64,000 nucleotides of DNA from Climacteris rufus. Lineage: Eukaryota > Chordata > Aves > Passeriformes > Climacteridae. Position 1 is the first letter of the stretch; each line of letters begins with the position of its first letter. This document shows, in pieces, positions 36,301 through 47,700 of the stretch. The notes beneath the pieces are model-generated. The model did not search any database, was not told the origin of the DNA, and was given only the letters and a program-made list of their open reading frames with translations. The position numbers were made by a program, and so were the translations under genes. Location: NCBI GenBank assembly GCA_013398175.1, contig VZRZ01004411.1, forward strand, positions 949,503 through 1,013,502, written 5' to 3'.

Positions 36301-37727
36301 GCAGTGCTTGTGGCCATGCTCTGCTCTGTTACTGGGAGTTCGCTGTGCTCAGAGGTGGGCTTGGCATTTCCACAGACAGAGGTGTATTTAGAATAGCACT
36401 GGAAGCACAGAAGAATTCTGAAAGATAAGGCTCTGCCTACTCTCCTAGGGGCTGTCAATTCAATCAGGGTAAGTTGCTTTGACTTTGCTCTCAGCTGAAC
36501 AAATGCAGAGCCAGAAGTGCCAGAACATTTACCTGTGGAGCATGTGAATCAGCAGCATTTTTGTTCCCAGAGAAGCTCATTGGTTTATAAAGAGCACCTC
36601 AGTTGAGGTCTTCTGAAGAAAAAGGGAGAAGCGGGAGACTTCCTCTGCTTGCCACGTAACATAGAAGGGGCTGCCACCCTCAGCTGAACTCAGCAAACAC
36701 TTAATGTCTGTTAAGGAATTTCCCTGGTTTGGACAAATCCATCTTGGCTTTCCTTATGACAAAGGAAATGATACAGACTAACTTTTGCATACACTTCGTT
36801 AACCCCGCCCAGACATCGTCTATTTCTCTGTCTTCTAAACATCTGCTTTTGCTTTGTCCTAGTCGAAATTGAAAGAATGTAACTTACCAATTACTCTCTT
36901 ATGTTAACAAGTTTGAGCTTGTACACAGTGAAGAGGCTTGGACAGGCACAACATCTACCGAACAGGACGACACCAACTTCCCCATTTTTCAGGCAACAGC
37001 TCCTTTTAGCATGAAAGCTGTGACCTACAATACTCACAGCAAGACTCCAAAGACTGATTTACAGTGTTACGTTCATATCAAATGTTTTCTGGATCTTATG
37101 TCTCGCCTGTTTCAACTCGGCATTGGCTGACAGAAATAATACTTTTTTCCTTTTTTTTTCACTTGTCTTGCATCATCAGAAGTATCAAATGTTCTTAAAG
37201 GCCTGCAATGTCTCTTCTAAATAGCTGCATTTTGCTCTTTGCTGTAAACTGATCTTCCCCCATCTTTATGAACAAGAATGAAGGCTTTGGTTAGATTTTT
37301 TTTTAAGCCCTGTCTCGACAGTTTTCCACATAACACCCGCCATACAAAGAACCCCAGTCTTTGGCCAACCCAGGTTTATGAATGGCCACATTGTACATCG
37401 CATTCTTAAGTCTTCCTTCTTCCAAGACGCTGGAAGCCGAGGGCTCACGGCGGAACAGGCAGAGATGAGACCTCCAGACGCTCGCTCCTCTCCGAAGGTT
37501 TCCTGCCCTTCCCCAGAGCCGCCCCCGCCGGGCTCCCCGGCCGCGCTCCCCTCAGGGCCCCCGCGCCGCCGCTCCGTGAGCGGGCTCGGATCCCCACGCC
37601 CCCCGCCCCGCATCCCTCCCGGCCGGGCTGGCGGCGGGACAGAGAGCGCCCCGTCCCGGCTCCCGCTGCCGCCCACTGCCACATCACCACGGCGCTCGGC
37701 CGCTTCGTCCTCCCCTCTCCTCTGCCC
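30382..37727 (-). other. PAPSS1: PAPSS1 intron 1 (right border hidden near the gap)
   Basis: A first intron of about 7 kb between exon 2 and the CpG-island gap. It contains the 840-bp CR1 fragment at 30690-31530. The remainder is AT-rich, with only short unrelated open frames, until composition shifts to GC-rich at about 37430. The exact upstream border cannot be set because exon 1 is not visible. Confidence 0.75.
30690..31530 (+). mobile_element. CR1 LINE internal (reverse-transcriptase region) fragment, plus orientation
   Basis: This stretch follows the internal CR1 ORF2. It shows GATCACCTCCTCCAAGGTCA, GCATCCCAACAAAGAGGTAA, AACCTGCATGGATGAACAAG, GACTAGGGAGAATGTGGGCC and AAGGTGCACAGATCCATGGG, then the reverse-transcriptase start around NYKPISLTS and HGFTKGKSCLT. 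It is internally deleted, frame-shifted and 3' truncated within the RT domain. It lies about 300 bp upstream of the exon 2 acceptor, antisense to PAPSS1. Confidence 0.92.
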
Positions 37728-37948
37728 NNNNNNNNNNNNNNNNNNNNNNNNNNNNNNNNNNNNNNNNNNNNNNNNNNNNNNNNNNNNNNNNNNNNNNNNN
37801 NNNNNNNNNNNNNNNNNNNNNNNNNNNNNNNNNNNNNNNNNNNNNNNNNNNNNNNNNNNNNNNNNNNNNNNNNNNNNNNNNNNNNNNNNNNNNNNNNNNN
37901 NNNNNNNNNNNNNNNNNNNNNNNNNNNNNNNNNNNNNNNNNNNNNNNN
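37728..37948. other. Assembly gap (221 N)
   Basis: Unresolved bases inside the CpG island. On its right is a (GGGA)n-type purine tract and on its left GC-rich sequence, both hard to sequence. PAPSS1 exon 1 (about 20 codons ending before GMQR) was not found elsewhere between exon 2 and the island, so it most likely lies in this gap. Confidence 0.95.
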
Positions 37949-37954
37949 GCGGCC

Positions 37955-38009
37955 GGAGGGAGGGAGGGAGGGAGGGAGGGACGGCCGGAGGGAGGGAAGG
38001 AGGGAGGCG
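37955..38009. repeat. GGGA/GGAGG purine tract
   Basis: Repeated GGGA and GGAGG units, with CGGCCGGAGGGAGGGA occurring twice about 27 bases apart. The G-rich strand is plus, so PAPSS1 transcripts would carry the CCCT strand. It has G-quadruplex potential and directly abuts the assembly gap. Confidence 0.85.
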
Positions 38010-38210
38010 GCAGAGGGGAGAGGGAGCGACAGCAGCCCCGCCACGCGCGTGCGCGGCGCCGTGACGTGCCCGGGGGGGCGGCGGGCGCCACTTCCGCCGG
38101 CGCTGCTGCTGCTGCGGGTGGAGGTGCTGCTGCCCCTGCCTTGGCTCCTGCTGGTGTCCCTGCCCCTGCGCCCGCAGCTCCCTTCATTCGAGGGCACTTA
38201 GTCCTAAGCT

Positions 38211-38468
38211 GTGACGAGAGGACATAGGCTGAAGCTGCGCCAGGGAAAGTGTAGGTTGGGCATTAGGAGAAATTTCTTCACGGAAGAGTTGATAAGACAC
38301 TGGGAAGGGCTGCCCAGGGAGATGGTGGAGTCACTGTCCCTGGAGGTGTTTCAGGAAAGGCTGGATGTGGCACTCAGTGCCATGGCCTGGTTGACGTGGT
38401 GTTCGGTCACAGGTTGGACTCGATGGTCCCAGAGGTCTTTTCCAGCCTCCCTGGTGCTGTGATTCCCA
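38211..38468 (+). mobile_element. CR1 LINE 3' end next to the PAPSS1 promoter, plus orientation
   Basis: A truncated CR1 3' end. It shows GCGCCAGGGAAAGTGTAGGT, GGGCATTAGGAGAAATTTCT, TGGGAAGGGCTGCCCAGGGA, CTGTCCCTGGAGGTGTTTCA and GGTTGGACTCGATGGTCC, ending GCTGTGATTCCC. The 5' end is truncated in the usual LINE fashion. It directly abuts the PAPSS1 CpG island, with GC-rich sequence resuming on its other side. Confidence 0.95.
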
Positions 38469-39421
38469 CCCGCTCTGCACTGCGACGTTACTCTCGGCCG
38501 GACAGCGGAGATGTTCTCTCTTGCGTGTGCTCCTCCCCGCTGTCCCCAGTTAAGGCACGGAGGAGTGGCTGCTGTGCCCCTCGGGAACAGCTGGGGGCCG
38601 GGGGAAGGTGCGAAGTGACTGTCGCATCATTCTGTGACGGGGCAAGCTACAGACACTGCCACTCTTTCCCTGCCATTGAAGAATGACGGGGCTTCGCGGC
38701 AAAGCCCTAGCGCGGAGGTGATGAAACACAGAAGCAGCAGAGTGGGCACCAGTGGTGATGCAGCCATGACCGACTCGGGAGGCAAGGACTGTTTCAATTA
38801 CATCTTCCCCCTTACAAAAGATTTCCCCAGCAAACAAAGCTAATCCCATGCTGCACTCTAGGAAATGTCCCTTACTGTGAATTTAGACCCAGAAGTTCTT
38901 GGATTCTTATTTCCGGAACAGAACTGCTTTAGAAGTTGGCTGATAATCTTAAGGTGGAGACGATGCCATGCAAACAGGAGTGGCATTTACTGTATAAATA
39001 TTAGTCCATTTATATTAGTTTAAGAAAGGAAATGCTTTAGCACTTAAGTGCTATAGGTGAAAATGGTGCTGTAATCACAGGAGTTGCATTTACTGTAAAA
39101 TCATCAGGCTGTTCAAAGTCTGGAGCGTGTTTGTTCTCTTGACAGTTTAAACAGGAAATAAAAAGGCCCTCTTTGTGGATCAGTGTTTACTCCTGCTATA
39201 TCAGAAAGACATTCTTTCAAAGGAACGAAGGTGTTGGCCTAAAAGCATGTATTGATATTCTGACTAAAAGCTTAAAACACTTATGCAAAGTAGATGATGT
39301 CTATGAAATCAAGCAAAAGAGTTAGAAATGCTCTCAGGCAATTTGAAGGTCAGAAAGAATTAATACAATGTAACTCAGAAATTCAAAAATTGCAGTTATT
39401 TATTTAGACTTACCTATGTAT
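38469..39421. other. Upstream flank of the PAPSS1 promoter
   Basis: The first 300 bases or so (to about 38780) remain rather GC-rich with scattered CpG, like a continuation of the island beyond the CR1 insertion. After that the sequence becomes AT-rich. No gene was recognised. Confidence 0.6.
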
Positions 39422-39625
39422 ATCACAGAATAAGTAAGTCTGGAAGGGACCACTGGGCTCCTCTGGTCCGACCTCTCTCCTCAAGCAGGGTCATCCCAGA
39501 GCACATGGCACAGGATTGCATCCAGACAGTTCTTGAATATCTCCAGGGAGGGAGACTCCACAACCTCTCTGGGTGATCTGTTCCAGTGTTCATTAACCCA
39601 GACAGTAAATAAGTTTTTCCTCATA
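39422..39625 (-). mobile_element. CR1 LINE 3' fragment, minus orientation (subfamily A)
   Basis: Antisense CR1 tail beginning ATCACAGAATAAGTAAGTCTGG, with GGAAGGGACCACTGGGCTCC, CAACCTCTCTGGGTGATCTG and TTCCAGTGTTCATTAACCC. It stops abruptly where a second CR1 tail begins. Its sequence differs from its neighbour, so the two are different copies and not a duplication. Confidence 0.88.
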
Positions 39626-40070
39626 AAATTAGAATCATAGAATGACTTGGGTTGGAAGGGACCTTAAAGATCATCTATTTCCAAGCCCTCTGCCATGGGC
39701 AGGGACACTTCCTGTGCATCAGTTTGTGCCCATTGCCTTGTGTCCTATTGTTTGGCAACACTGAGCAGAGCCTGGCTCCACCCTCCTGACACCATCCCTT
39801 CAGATATTTACAGACTGATGAGGTCCCCTCTCAGTCTTCTTGGGGCTGAACAGGCCCAGCTCCCTCAGCCTCTCCTCATAAGAGATGCTCCAGTCGCTTC
39901 ATCACCCTTGTGGGCTCTGCTGGACCTGCTCCAGGAGCTTCATGTCTCTCTTGTGCTGAGGAATCCAGACCTGGACACAGGACTCCAGATGTGCCTCACC
40001 AGTGCTGAGTAGAGGGAGAGGAACATGTCCCTTGACCAGCTGGCAATCCTCTTCCTAATGCAATACATCT
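39626..40070 (-). mobile_element. CR1 LINE 3' fragment, minus orientation (subfamily B)
   Basis: Antisense tail AGAATCATAGAATGACTTGG and GTTGGAAGGGACCTTAAAGA, followed by CCATTGCCTTGTGTCCTATT, CTGACACCATCCCTTCAGAT, CTTGGGGCTGAACAGGCCCA and TCTCCTCATAAGAGATGCTC. It is 5' truncated near CCTCTTCCTAATGC. Its 3' tail sits exactly at the end of the preceding CR1 fragment, suggesting insertion into or next to the older copy. Confidence 0.93.
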
Positions 40071-41550
40071 GACAATGACCAACTTTTATATGTTTTACAG
40101 AGGCTAGTGTCCCAAACATAGGCCATATTTCATCAGTTCTTCTCAATGCTGTTTCAGTGGAAATGTAAATATAATTTTCTTGTACAGAAGTTTGATATAT
40201 AAGTCCATCTAGAGCTGCGCACACATATTTTGTATCTTTAACTCCTTAACCTCCTTAAAATATTAAAGAGGGAGGTGATAAAAGCTTTTCTTAAACATAG
40301 GAAGCATGGGTATGTTCATTTATACAAAGATTAGGGGAATTTATCCTTTGCCTATGAATGCTCTGTAAGGTAATGTGTAAGTTCTGCAGGACTATTAAGA
40401 GGTAAGTTCCAATTCTACTTTCCTGATACCTTTTATGATGGATTGATTTTGATATCCAAGTCAAGTGTTTTCTGAACATCAAAAGCAAATATCTGTGGGA
40501 GCCCTTAGTGAAATTCAGGTCAATGTGAATTGCTGTTATTTCTTAATCTGCATCCAAGCTGAGTTCAAAAACTCTTGTCATGACAGCAGGTGCTCCTGCA
40601 ACCCATCTCTGTGGAGCTAATAGAGCTGACTACAGAGCTATGGCTGTGCCCTTGCTAAATGTTAAAGTCTACTCTGAGAATGAAGGCAGAATTAAGACAA
40701 AAGATCATGAGCTAAATTTTTGGTTAGTCTGAACCCCCAAAAAGAACACTTACTCAACCTCTGAAAGAACCACCAGGATTTGGTATCCTTGAGTGGGATT
40801 TTGATGCTGAATACTTCTGACAAAGAACTACTCTGTAAAATGAGGATAATAAATTTGGACTTAATGTCTTGCAGGAGCAACAAAAACAAAATATCCACTA
40901 ATTTGGGACTTCGTTTCAAGAAGGGAAATTACATAAAAATGGCGGGTTTTGTTTAAAAGGAAATACTAGAATCTTCATAGGTAGCACAGGGACTAGTTAA
41001 AGAAACTGTGTTGGATTCTGATATGAAGGTTGGGAAAAAAACAGTGTTTGAGCACAGATGAAGTTTTGGACAAAGCACTCTACATCCACATAATACCACT
41101 GAAGAAGGACTCTCAGCCCAGAGGAAATTGTACATATGGACATGCTGACCAGACAAACTCAAGGAAATCCTTTCAATTCTACATAGGGATAGTTACATAG
41201 AAAATAATTTTTCTGCTGAGTTAGCTTTTGCATAGTCAATCATACTATCTAATACCAACCAATCCCAAGTACGAGTCCCAGTGTGTATTATTTAAAATTA
41301 TTGAGCAGAGAGACACATGGTATCATACAGTTTCAATGTCCAGTAAAATCCGAGCTACTGATTATATTAGGAAAAAGATAAGATTTCGTCTTGGGCTATA
41401 TTCCAAAGAAATGTACAAATTTTCAGTGGAAAAAACAGCATTTTAAAGAAAAAGATATTTAATTATAGTATTAAAAATTATGATGTCTGATACTACTTTT
41501 TACTACAGTGTTTCACCAAACAACAGAGATAAATCAAGCTTCAGGATGTT
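40071..41550. other. Intergenic AT-rich sequence
   Basis: Unique-looking AT-rich sequence between CR1 fragments. No coding homology, RNA gene or repeat was recognised. Confidence 0.7.
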
Positions 41551-41785
41551 AAAATTATTGGATATTAGGAAAAAATTATTCACTGAAAGGTTGCTCAGGC
41601 ACTGTAAGAAGCTGCTGAGAGATGTGGTGGAATCACCATCCCTGGAAGTGCTCAAAATCATGGAGATGTGGCACTTGGCAACATGGTTTAGTGGTGCTAA
41701 ATGGCATGGCAGTGTTGGGTTAACAGCTGGACTGAATCTTACAGATCTTTTCCAACCTCAATGATTCTATGATTCTATTGGATTA
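41551..41785 (+). mobile_element. CR1 LINE 3' end, plus orientation, with octamer tail
   Basis: Begins TTGGATATTAGGAAAAAATT and continues GATGTGGTGGAATCACCATC, CCTGGAAGTGCTCAAAATC, and TCTTTTCCAACCTCAATGAT. It ends with two ATTCTATG units followed by ATTGGA. The octamer repeat marks a genuine CR1 3' terminus. It is 5' truncated. Confidence 0.94.
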
Positions 41786-44700
41786 TTTTGAGTAGCTTTC
41801 AGCCATCAATTATAACATAAAAGGAATGTCTGAATTAGACTTAACTACAGACTAGAGACAAAGTATTCTTTAATACTTCGGTTTAATACTTAAAGACTGA
41901 TCATCTACTTGTTTATGACTAATATAAAAACCCAGAAATGCCTTAGTTTTAAGTATTACCTTTAAGATGTGTGTTCTCTTATTTCTAGGCAGAAAAAGAG
42001 TATTAATGAAGCATTCTCTAGAATACACCTACTGTTGTCACTTACAATAAAATGAATGAGAAATTAGGGGAGAAATTTCTTTAATACTGGAATTGCTCCT
42101 CTGGTAAGCATTCTGATCAAATTCTGATGACATGCATCCTCATGTACAGATGCATCTATTATTTTTTTTTTCCCCTTTGCAAAATACCCAGAGCAGTAGT
42201 CACTCAGGTAGTCACACAGGCTGTCTGCAGTTTTGCTCTTTTTTACCTTTTTTGAGAAAAATTTAATCTTCAGTGTACTGCCTACATAGAAAAGGCTCAT
42301 CACTGTTCTGTCAGCATAATTTCCAAACTTTATTTTTCACATAAATAATCCTTCTTTTGACACCATTCTAGTAAACAAGAATTTCAAAATGCCTTTTAAA
42401 CAGATTAAACATTTTGTTCAAGTTCCTCTCAATACTGGAAGTAGGACTATGAAACCATATCTAATGGCTTTTAACCATAAATTCCTTATTCACTGGTCTC
42501 CTCTTGGAGGTGCTATTCTTCCTCTGTCACCAGGTTTGTGTAGTGGAAAATATGATCATCAAAGGCTACCTGAGATTAGCAAAATTATGTGAATACTTAC
42601 CTGTAATGCACCTTGGGTTGCAGACATGATACGCTCATTTACATACAAAATATCTAAGAAGTCCTGTATAACACGCATAGTTCAGAAAGACAGGAATAGA
42701 GGAGATATTTCTGGGAACCTATTTTCTGTCTTTAACAAAAGTTTTTAATAAATTCTTTAATATCTGGACTGACATGTATGTTCAGCAGAACAATCTGGCC
42801 CAACTGTTTAAAAAAGCCACAGAAAGATCATCAGAAATGCTGATAAAACTCCTGAGTGATGAGAATACCATTTATTGCTGAATGTTTAACTCAGACTTCT
42901 TTTCATGTTCCACAATACTGAGGATTAGAGCACTCTTCCCAATTATGTTGCAAGTGTTACATCTGCTGAGTTTGTTCTTTCGACAGATACACTCACTCCG
43001 TGTGCCATCCGTGTTCAGAATGAAGTGGGCTGTTCTGGCCAGCAGGGAGAGCTGATGGTTGGTGGCCCATTTCACGTAATACAATGATGTTATGAGAAGC
43101 TGAACAGAGGTTATCAAGGTAACCGAATACACTCAAGGCTGTGTTGGACAACAGAAGAGTGTCTCTGACAAATTTTAAAGAGGTTGAGGGAGATTTCAAA
43201 GATTGAGGGAGGTACTGACTAGCAGAGAGAAAACAAGGGGCAATGCAGGTGCTAGAACTCTGGCTTCAAACTCCTGCAGAGTTCCCAGGGCACTCACTTT
43301 GTAAAGTGAAATAAAATATGATTTTAACAGAGGTAGAGAAAAATTTCATAGTGCACAGTTTTGGAAAAAAGAAAAAATTGATCCTCATGCTTAATATTTT
43401 GGGAAAAAAATGCACATCTCTGTCATGTTCTGAGCTGGCTTTTAAACTGCTGTAAAAGCCGTGATGAATGACCACTAGGGGTCACTCAATGAACAAGAAA
43501 GAATTCAGGCTTTCAGTTGGGTGACATTCCAACTTGGGGTTTATTTGTTTCATTTTGTTCTTTGTCATTAACAACAGAAAGAGTTAACTTTACACGAGAG
43601 CTAAGTACTAGACCTCTGAAGATAAGTGACTCTCTGTGTGCTCTGTAGGTACACAGGGATTGCAGGCAGCCCCCTGTGACTGCTGACATTTTCACAAGTG
43701 CTACTGAGTTTGATTGGGAATTAGACATACACCTAGAAACCTGAATACTTTGCTGTGTGTTTCTCTTTGTGTTTAGGTAATTAACACTCCAAAAAAAATT
43801 CTAATTCCAGTGAACAAAACTTTAAAAATATTTATCTGTATGCCAGATGTCTATTTTCCATATAACTTTGTCTATTTTAAATTTAGGTACTATATAGTTT
43901 CACCCTGTCTTTGGCAGATACAAGGAAGGACAGGTGTATTGTTTATTTAAACATCAGGAGTAAAACTGATCAACTCTAGACAGAGGGACTTCTAGGGAAC
44001 CATAACTAAAGATAGTGTAACTTTGAAAGTGTTTTCTCTCTATATTCCTATCAAAACCTTTGTTCAACAAAACTACTTTTTTTTCCTTTCTTTTTCCACA
44101 TCTTTGCAAATGACATTATGTGGCGGAAAAAAAAATCTTGTGGCAAGTCTTTAAGTAAGCTAAACCTGGTGACATTTCTGAAGTAGGAATGGAACACAAG
44201 GAGGTTATCAGGCAGGAAGATGCTTAGAGAAGACAACTAGGAGAAAGATGAGCAGTTGCAGCTTCTGTCAGATGAGCAAAAGATGAAGTAGTTATATGCA
44301 AGAGTTCTTATCCTAAAGCCAAAGAAGGACCAGCACTTTTTAGCTATGATCCCAGCAGGAGACAAAAGCTGAGAATGAAAGTGAATGTGAACTAACAGTT
44401 TGTTTTCTTAGGGATGAGAACATACAGAGGACTTCCACATTTGTCAACAATCTCAGGACATAATGTCCCTAGGGCTCTGTTTGCCAAATCACAGCTGCTG
44501 AAAATGAAGTTTCTTCCAAGACTAGATGGTTTTCAATTTAAGTAAATATATTGTACATAAAGATTTGCAAAGTTATTTCTAATGTCACTCTACTATTGAA
44601 TTGCTTTCTCAACAGCTACAAGTATTCTACTGTTTGCTACTCACTTCATACATCATTTAACTTAATGATAGTTTTTGTCATTAGAATTCAAACAAATTTT

Positions 44701-47700
44701 TTTTAATGAGGAAGGCCTTTTCTCAGAAATATTTGTAATACAATTTCTTCTTCATTAATTTGATTTGTTACAAATGGAAAGTGAACCATTAGAGTGCTTT
44801 TCAATAATTTATTGCTTTCAACATGCAAATCCATCTTCTAAGAATAACATGGTTAGGAGAAAAAAAATCTATCTCATCTTGAGAAGATCTTTGGACTGCT
44901 AAATAGAGGACTGTATCATATGAATACTCACCTGTTGGAAACAACTGTAGGTGCCTCACTATCTGATTGCCAATGCAACTATGGCATATTTTGAGAATCT
45001 GGCTGATGTTTACCCAAGGAATTATTTCTTCTAAAGAAATTTTCAGAAAGGTTAATTTAGTTGGCTTTAGCAGTTTTGAAAAATGACACATAATTTAAAG
45101 TTCTGTTCTTTTTCCTAAATGAAATTAACAAGTTCCAAGACAGTTTTTAAATAGAATGTTGCCCACAACAATTTTAAAATATGGGGAAAACATTCTGTAT
45201 GAAAGTGTTAAAAGTGTTGTACAGGTGGATACTATAAGATGGATTGGTGATTTGCCACAGAACCACTAAACTCTGAAAGGTAGCTTCATAAGAATCACCA
45301 CTGGAAAAGTACATTCAAGGTTTCCAGAAAAGTATCGTCTGCTTATAGGAAAACAGAACAAAAGTCTGGAAAGGAAAAAGTAATTTATACATTATACCTC
45401 CACTGTTTGTTGTTCAGCATCAGACCTGTTGACATAAGTTTTGGAGGAGTACCCAGAACTATTAAAGCCATGTAGATGCCAAACATCCTTGAAAAATGAA
45501 TGTTTTAAATACGTCTGCAAAGTTACTACATGATTCTAAAGGGTTTTGGCTTGTCATTCTGTGTTTAAATTTCTCATTCCATAACATATGAATAATCATT
45601 GTTTTTACTGTAGCTACTTAACTTGAGGAAAATACTTTGAAATCAAAGACTTCTTATACACTCAAAATATCACTATGTCATATACATTGAATAAAGTTAT
45701 TCTACCGTGGTGGCATTTACTAGTACGGAATTATAAAATATATTTTGGTGGAGAACACACAAGAGCCAAAGTTAACAGAGACTCAAAACACAGTTCTGAT
45801 TCAGTTCAAAAGGTGCTGAAATATAGCAACTCAAAAGCCGGGAAGACCCTTCTCTAATCTAAAATATTTAATCAAACTACAGACATTTTCCTAAAAGCTA
45901 AAAATAATGAATTATTTGTCAGATGTGAAGGAACTTTAACTGAAATCATCTTTATTTGAATCATCTCTAAGGAACTTAGAATTCATGTTTTCCCAGAATA
46001 ACTGCTTCAATGCCCATTGGGATACACAACCAAGCAGAGTTGTGAGCAGAGCTGCTGCCCGTGGTCTTGGTGATGCCTCAACCCTAGAGCTGGTCACTTC
46101 CTGTGTCCCCTCTCCTGGTTAAAGGTGGCAGCAGCAGCAGCAGTTGGTTGGCTGGTTTGTTAACTAACAGATCATTTGGTTCCCAAGGAGCAATTTCTCA
46201 CCTCAGTGCCTTGGACAGGTGCTCATGTCAGCCTGACTTTACTGTGGCTTGGTCAGAGTACACAGGGAACAGCCTGTGAAGTGCTTGTACTTGGATCTCT
46301 CACTGACTCAAGCTGAACAGATGATTAGTGCACTTAAATCAAAAGGAGCTGAAGGGTTTAGGCCTTTTTAAGAGGCTTTTAGCCCAGTAGCTAACCAGAT
46401 CAATCTCTGAATGCTAGAGTAATAAATTATTTCCTTTTATTCCTTTTGATGTCCAAGAACAATACTCTTTGCTATGCTGACCAGCAAAATTGAAATAGAA
46501 GAAAACCAACAAAAAAAGTGCCAACAGTTTAACTGTTCTCTTCTGTGGACACAGTTTTGTTTAAACCCATTTGTCTGTTCACCTTGACGCCTCTCAGACT
46601 CCTTAAAAATTCTCTCTTGTGACTGTCAACGATGTAAAAACAAAAATAGAGAAATAGTTTCATAAAGGTCTTGGATACACAGACATTTCAAACTTTTTAA
46701 ACTTTAAAAACTAATTGGAGTAATCTTTTGAGTCATTAGAGTTCCCTAACCATAGAGCTAAATGAGATGTCAAGGGCCACCTGTGGAAAAAGAGCTGGAA
46801 TTATTGTTACAGTCTGAAAAAGATTGCAATACCTTGGACAAACTCTTCAATGAGCAGACCAGATGGGATTGCATCCAGAATCTGACACTTTATTCATCAA
46901 CAGCAGCTAATGGTTCCAGGCTAGTTCAGCAAAGCTGTCTGTTCAGCAAAGCTTAAATTTTGACTTGAGGGAAGAAATCCTGAAAAAAGATAACACCAAG
47001 AATGATGCCTTGGAGGCATTCAGAGCAGGACATACTGAGGCAGAAGAAGAATAAAAAGAGGTCCTTTCATTATCATGTCAAGAATGGAGAGAAAAGGAGA
47101 CAAAAAAACTAGGAGAGAAGATATATACCTGGCAGGAAAGTTTTTCTGAAATTTCAGCCTGTAAAATATCTCAGTAAAAGTGAATCATTACTTCATAAGC
47201 ACTGTAATCCTGTGTCCTTATCATGAATCTTTCTTTGTTGTAGTATCTTTCTGCCTTAAACAGTTGCAATTATATCAGGCTTCCTCCCCTATACCAAATG
47301 GTTCATTTAATATAGAATCCAATCAGATAAGTTGGATGACTGTTAAAAATTGTTATGAATATACTCTGTCTATGTGGAACACATTTGTACTTATGTACCT
47401 GTTAGAAGGATTTGAGTAATCTGATTATGAACTGTGCTATCTCAAACTTCAAATATTGATTGCAAGCCCACATGTCATTTTTATACCTGCATTTTGAAGC
47501 AGAATTCCAAGGGATGTTGGCATAAGATTGTCACATTTTGACTATGAACTTTTATACAAGGAGATGTTTGTTTTACAGTACACCCTTTCTGGTCTGCAGC
47601 AGGAGAAAAGGATGGGGCATTTAAGGTACAAATTACCTGGTTGTATGAGGTGATGACAAAGATAAAGAAGTCTCAAGGAAGAGGAGCTTAGAAATTAAAG

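Larger units (their letters stand above)
37430..38200 (-). promoter_or_regulatory. PAPSS1: CpG-island promoter and hidden first exon region of PAPSS1
   Basis: A strongly GC- and CpG-rich block stands out from AT-rich flanks at the expected 5' end of PAPSS1. TATA-like sequence is not seen. Visible factor-site look-alikes are an NRF1-like GCGCGTGCGC (38045-38054), a CRE-type TGACGTG (38062-38068), a G-run with GGGCGG character (about 38071-38082) and an ETS-type CACTTCCGC (38089-38097). The cluster fits a housekeeping promoter firing leftwards. A gap of 221 N at 37728-37948 probably hides exon 1. The start site cannot be placed. Confidence 0.75.

Noticed and set aside
37378..38197. Long open frames on both strands through the CpG island
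   Set aside because: They are carried through 221 N and low-complexity G/C-rich sequence (Pro, Gly, Ala, Arg runs). No conserved protein content was seen.
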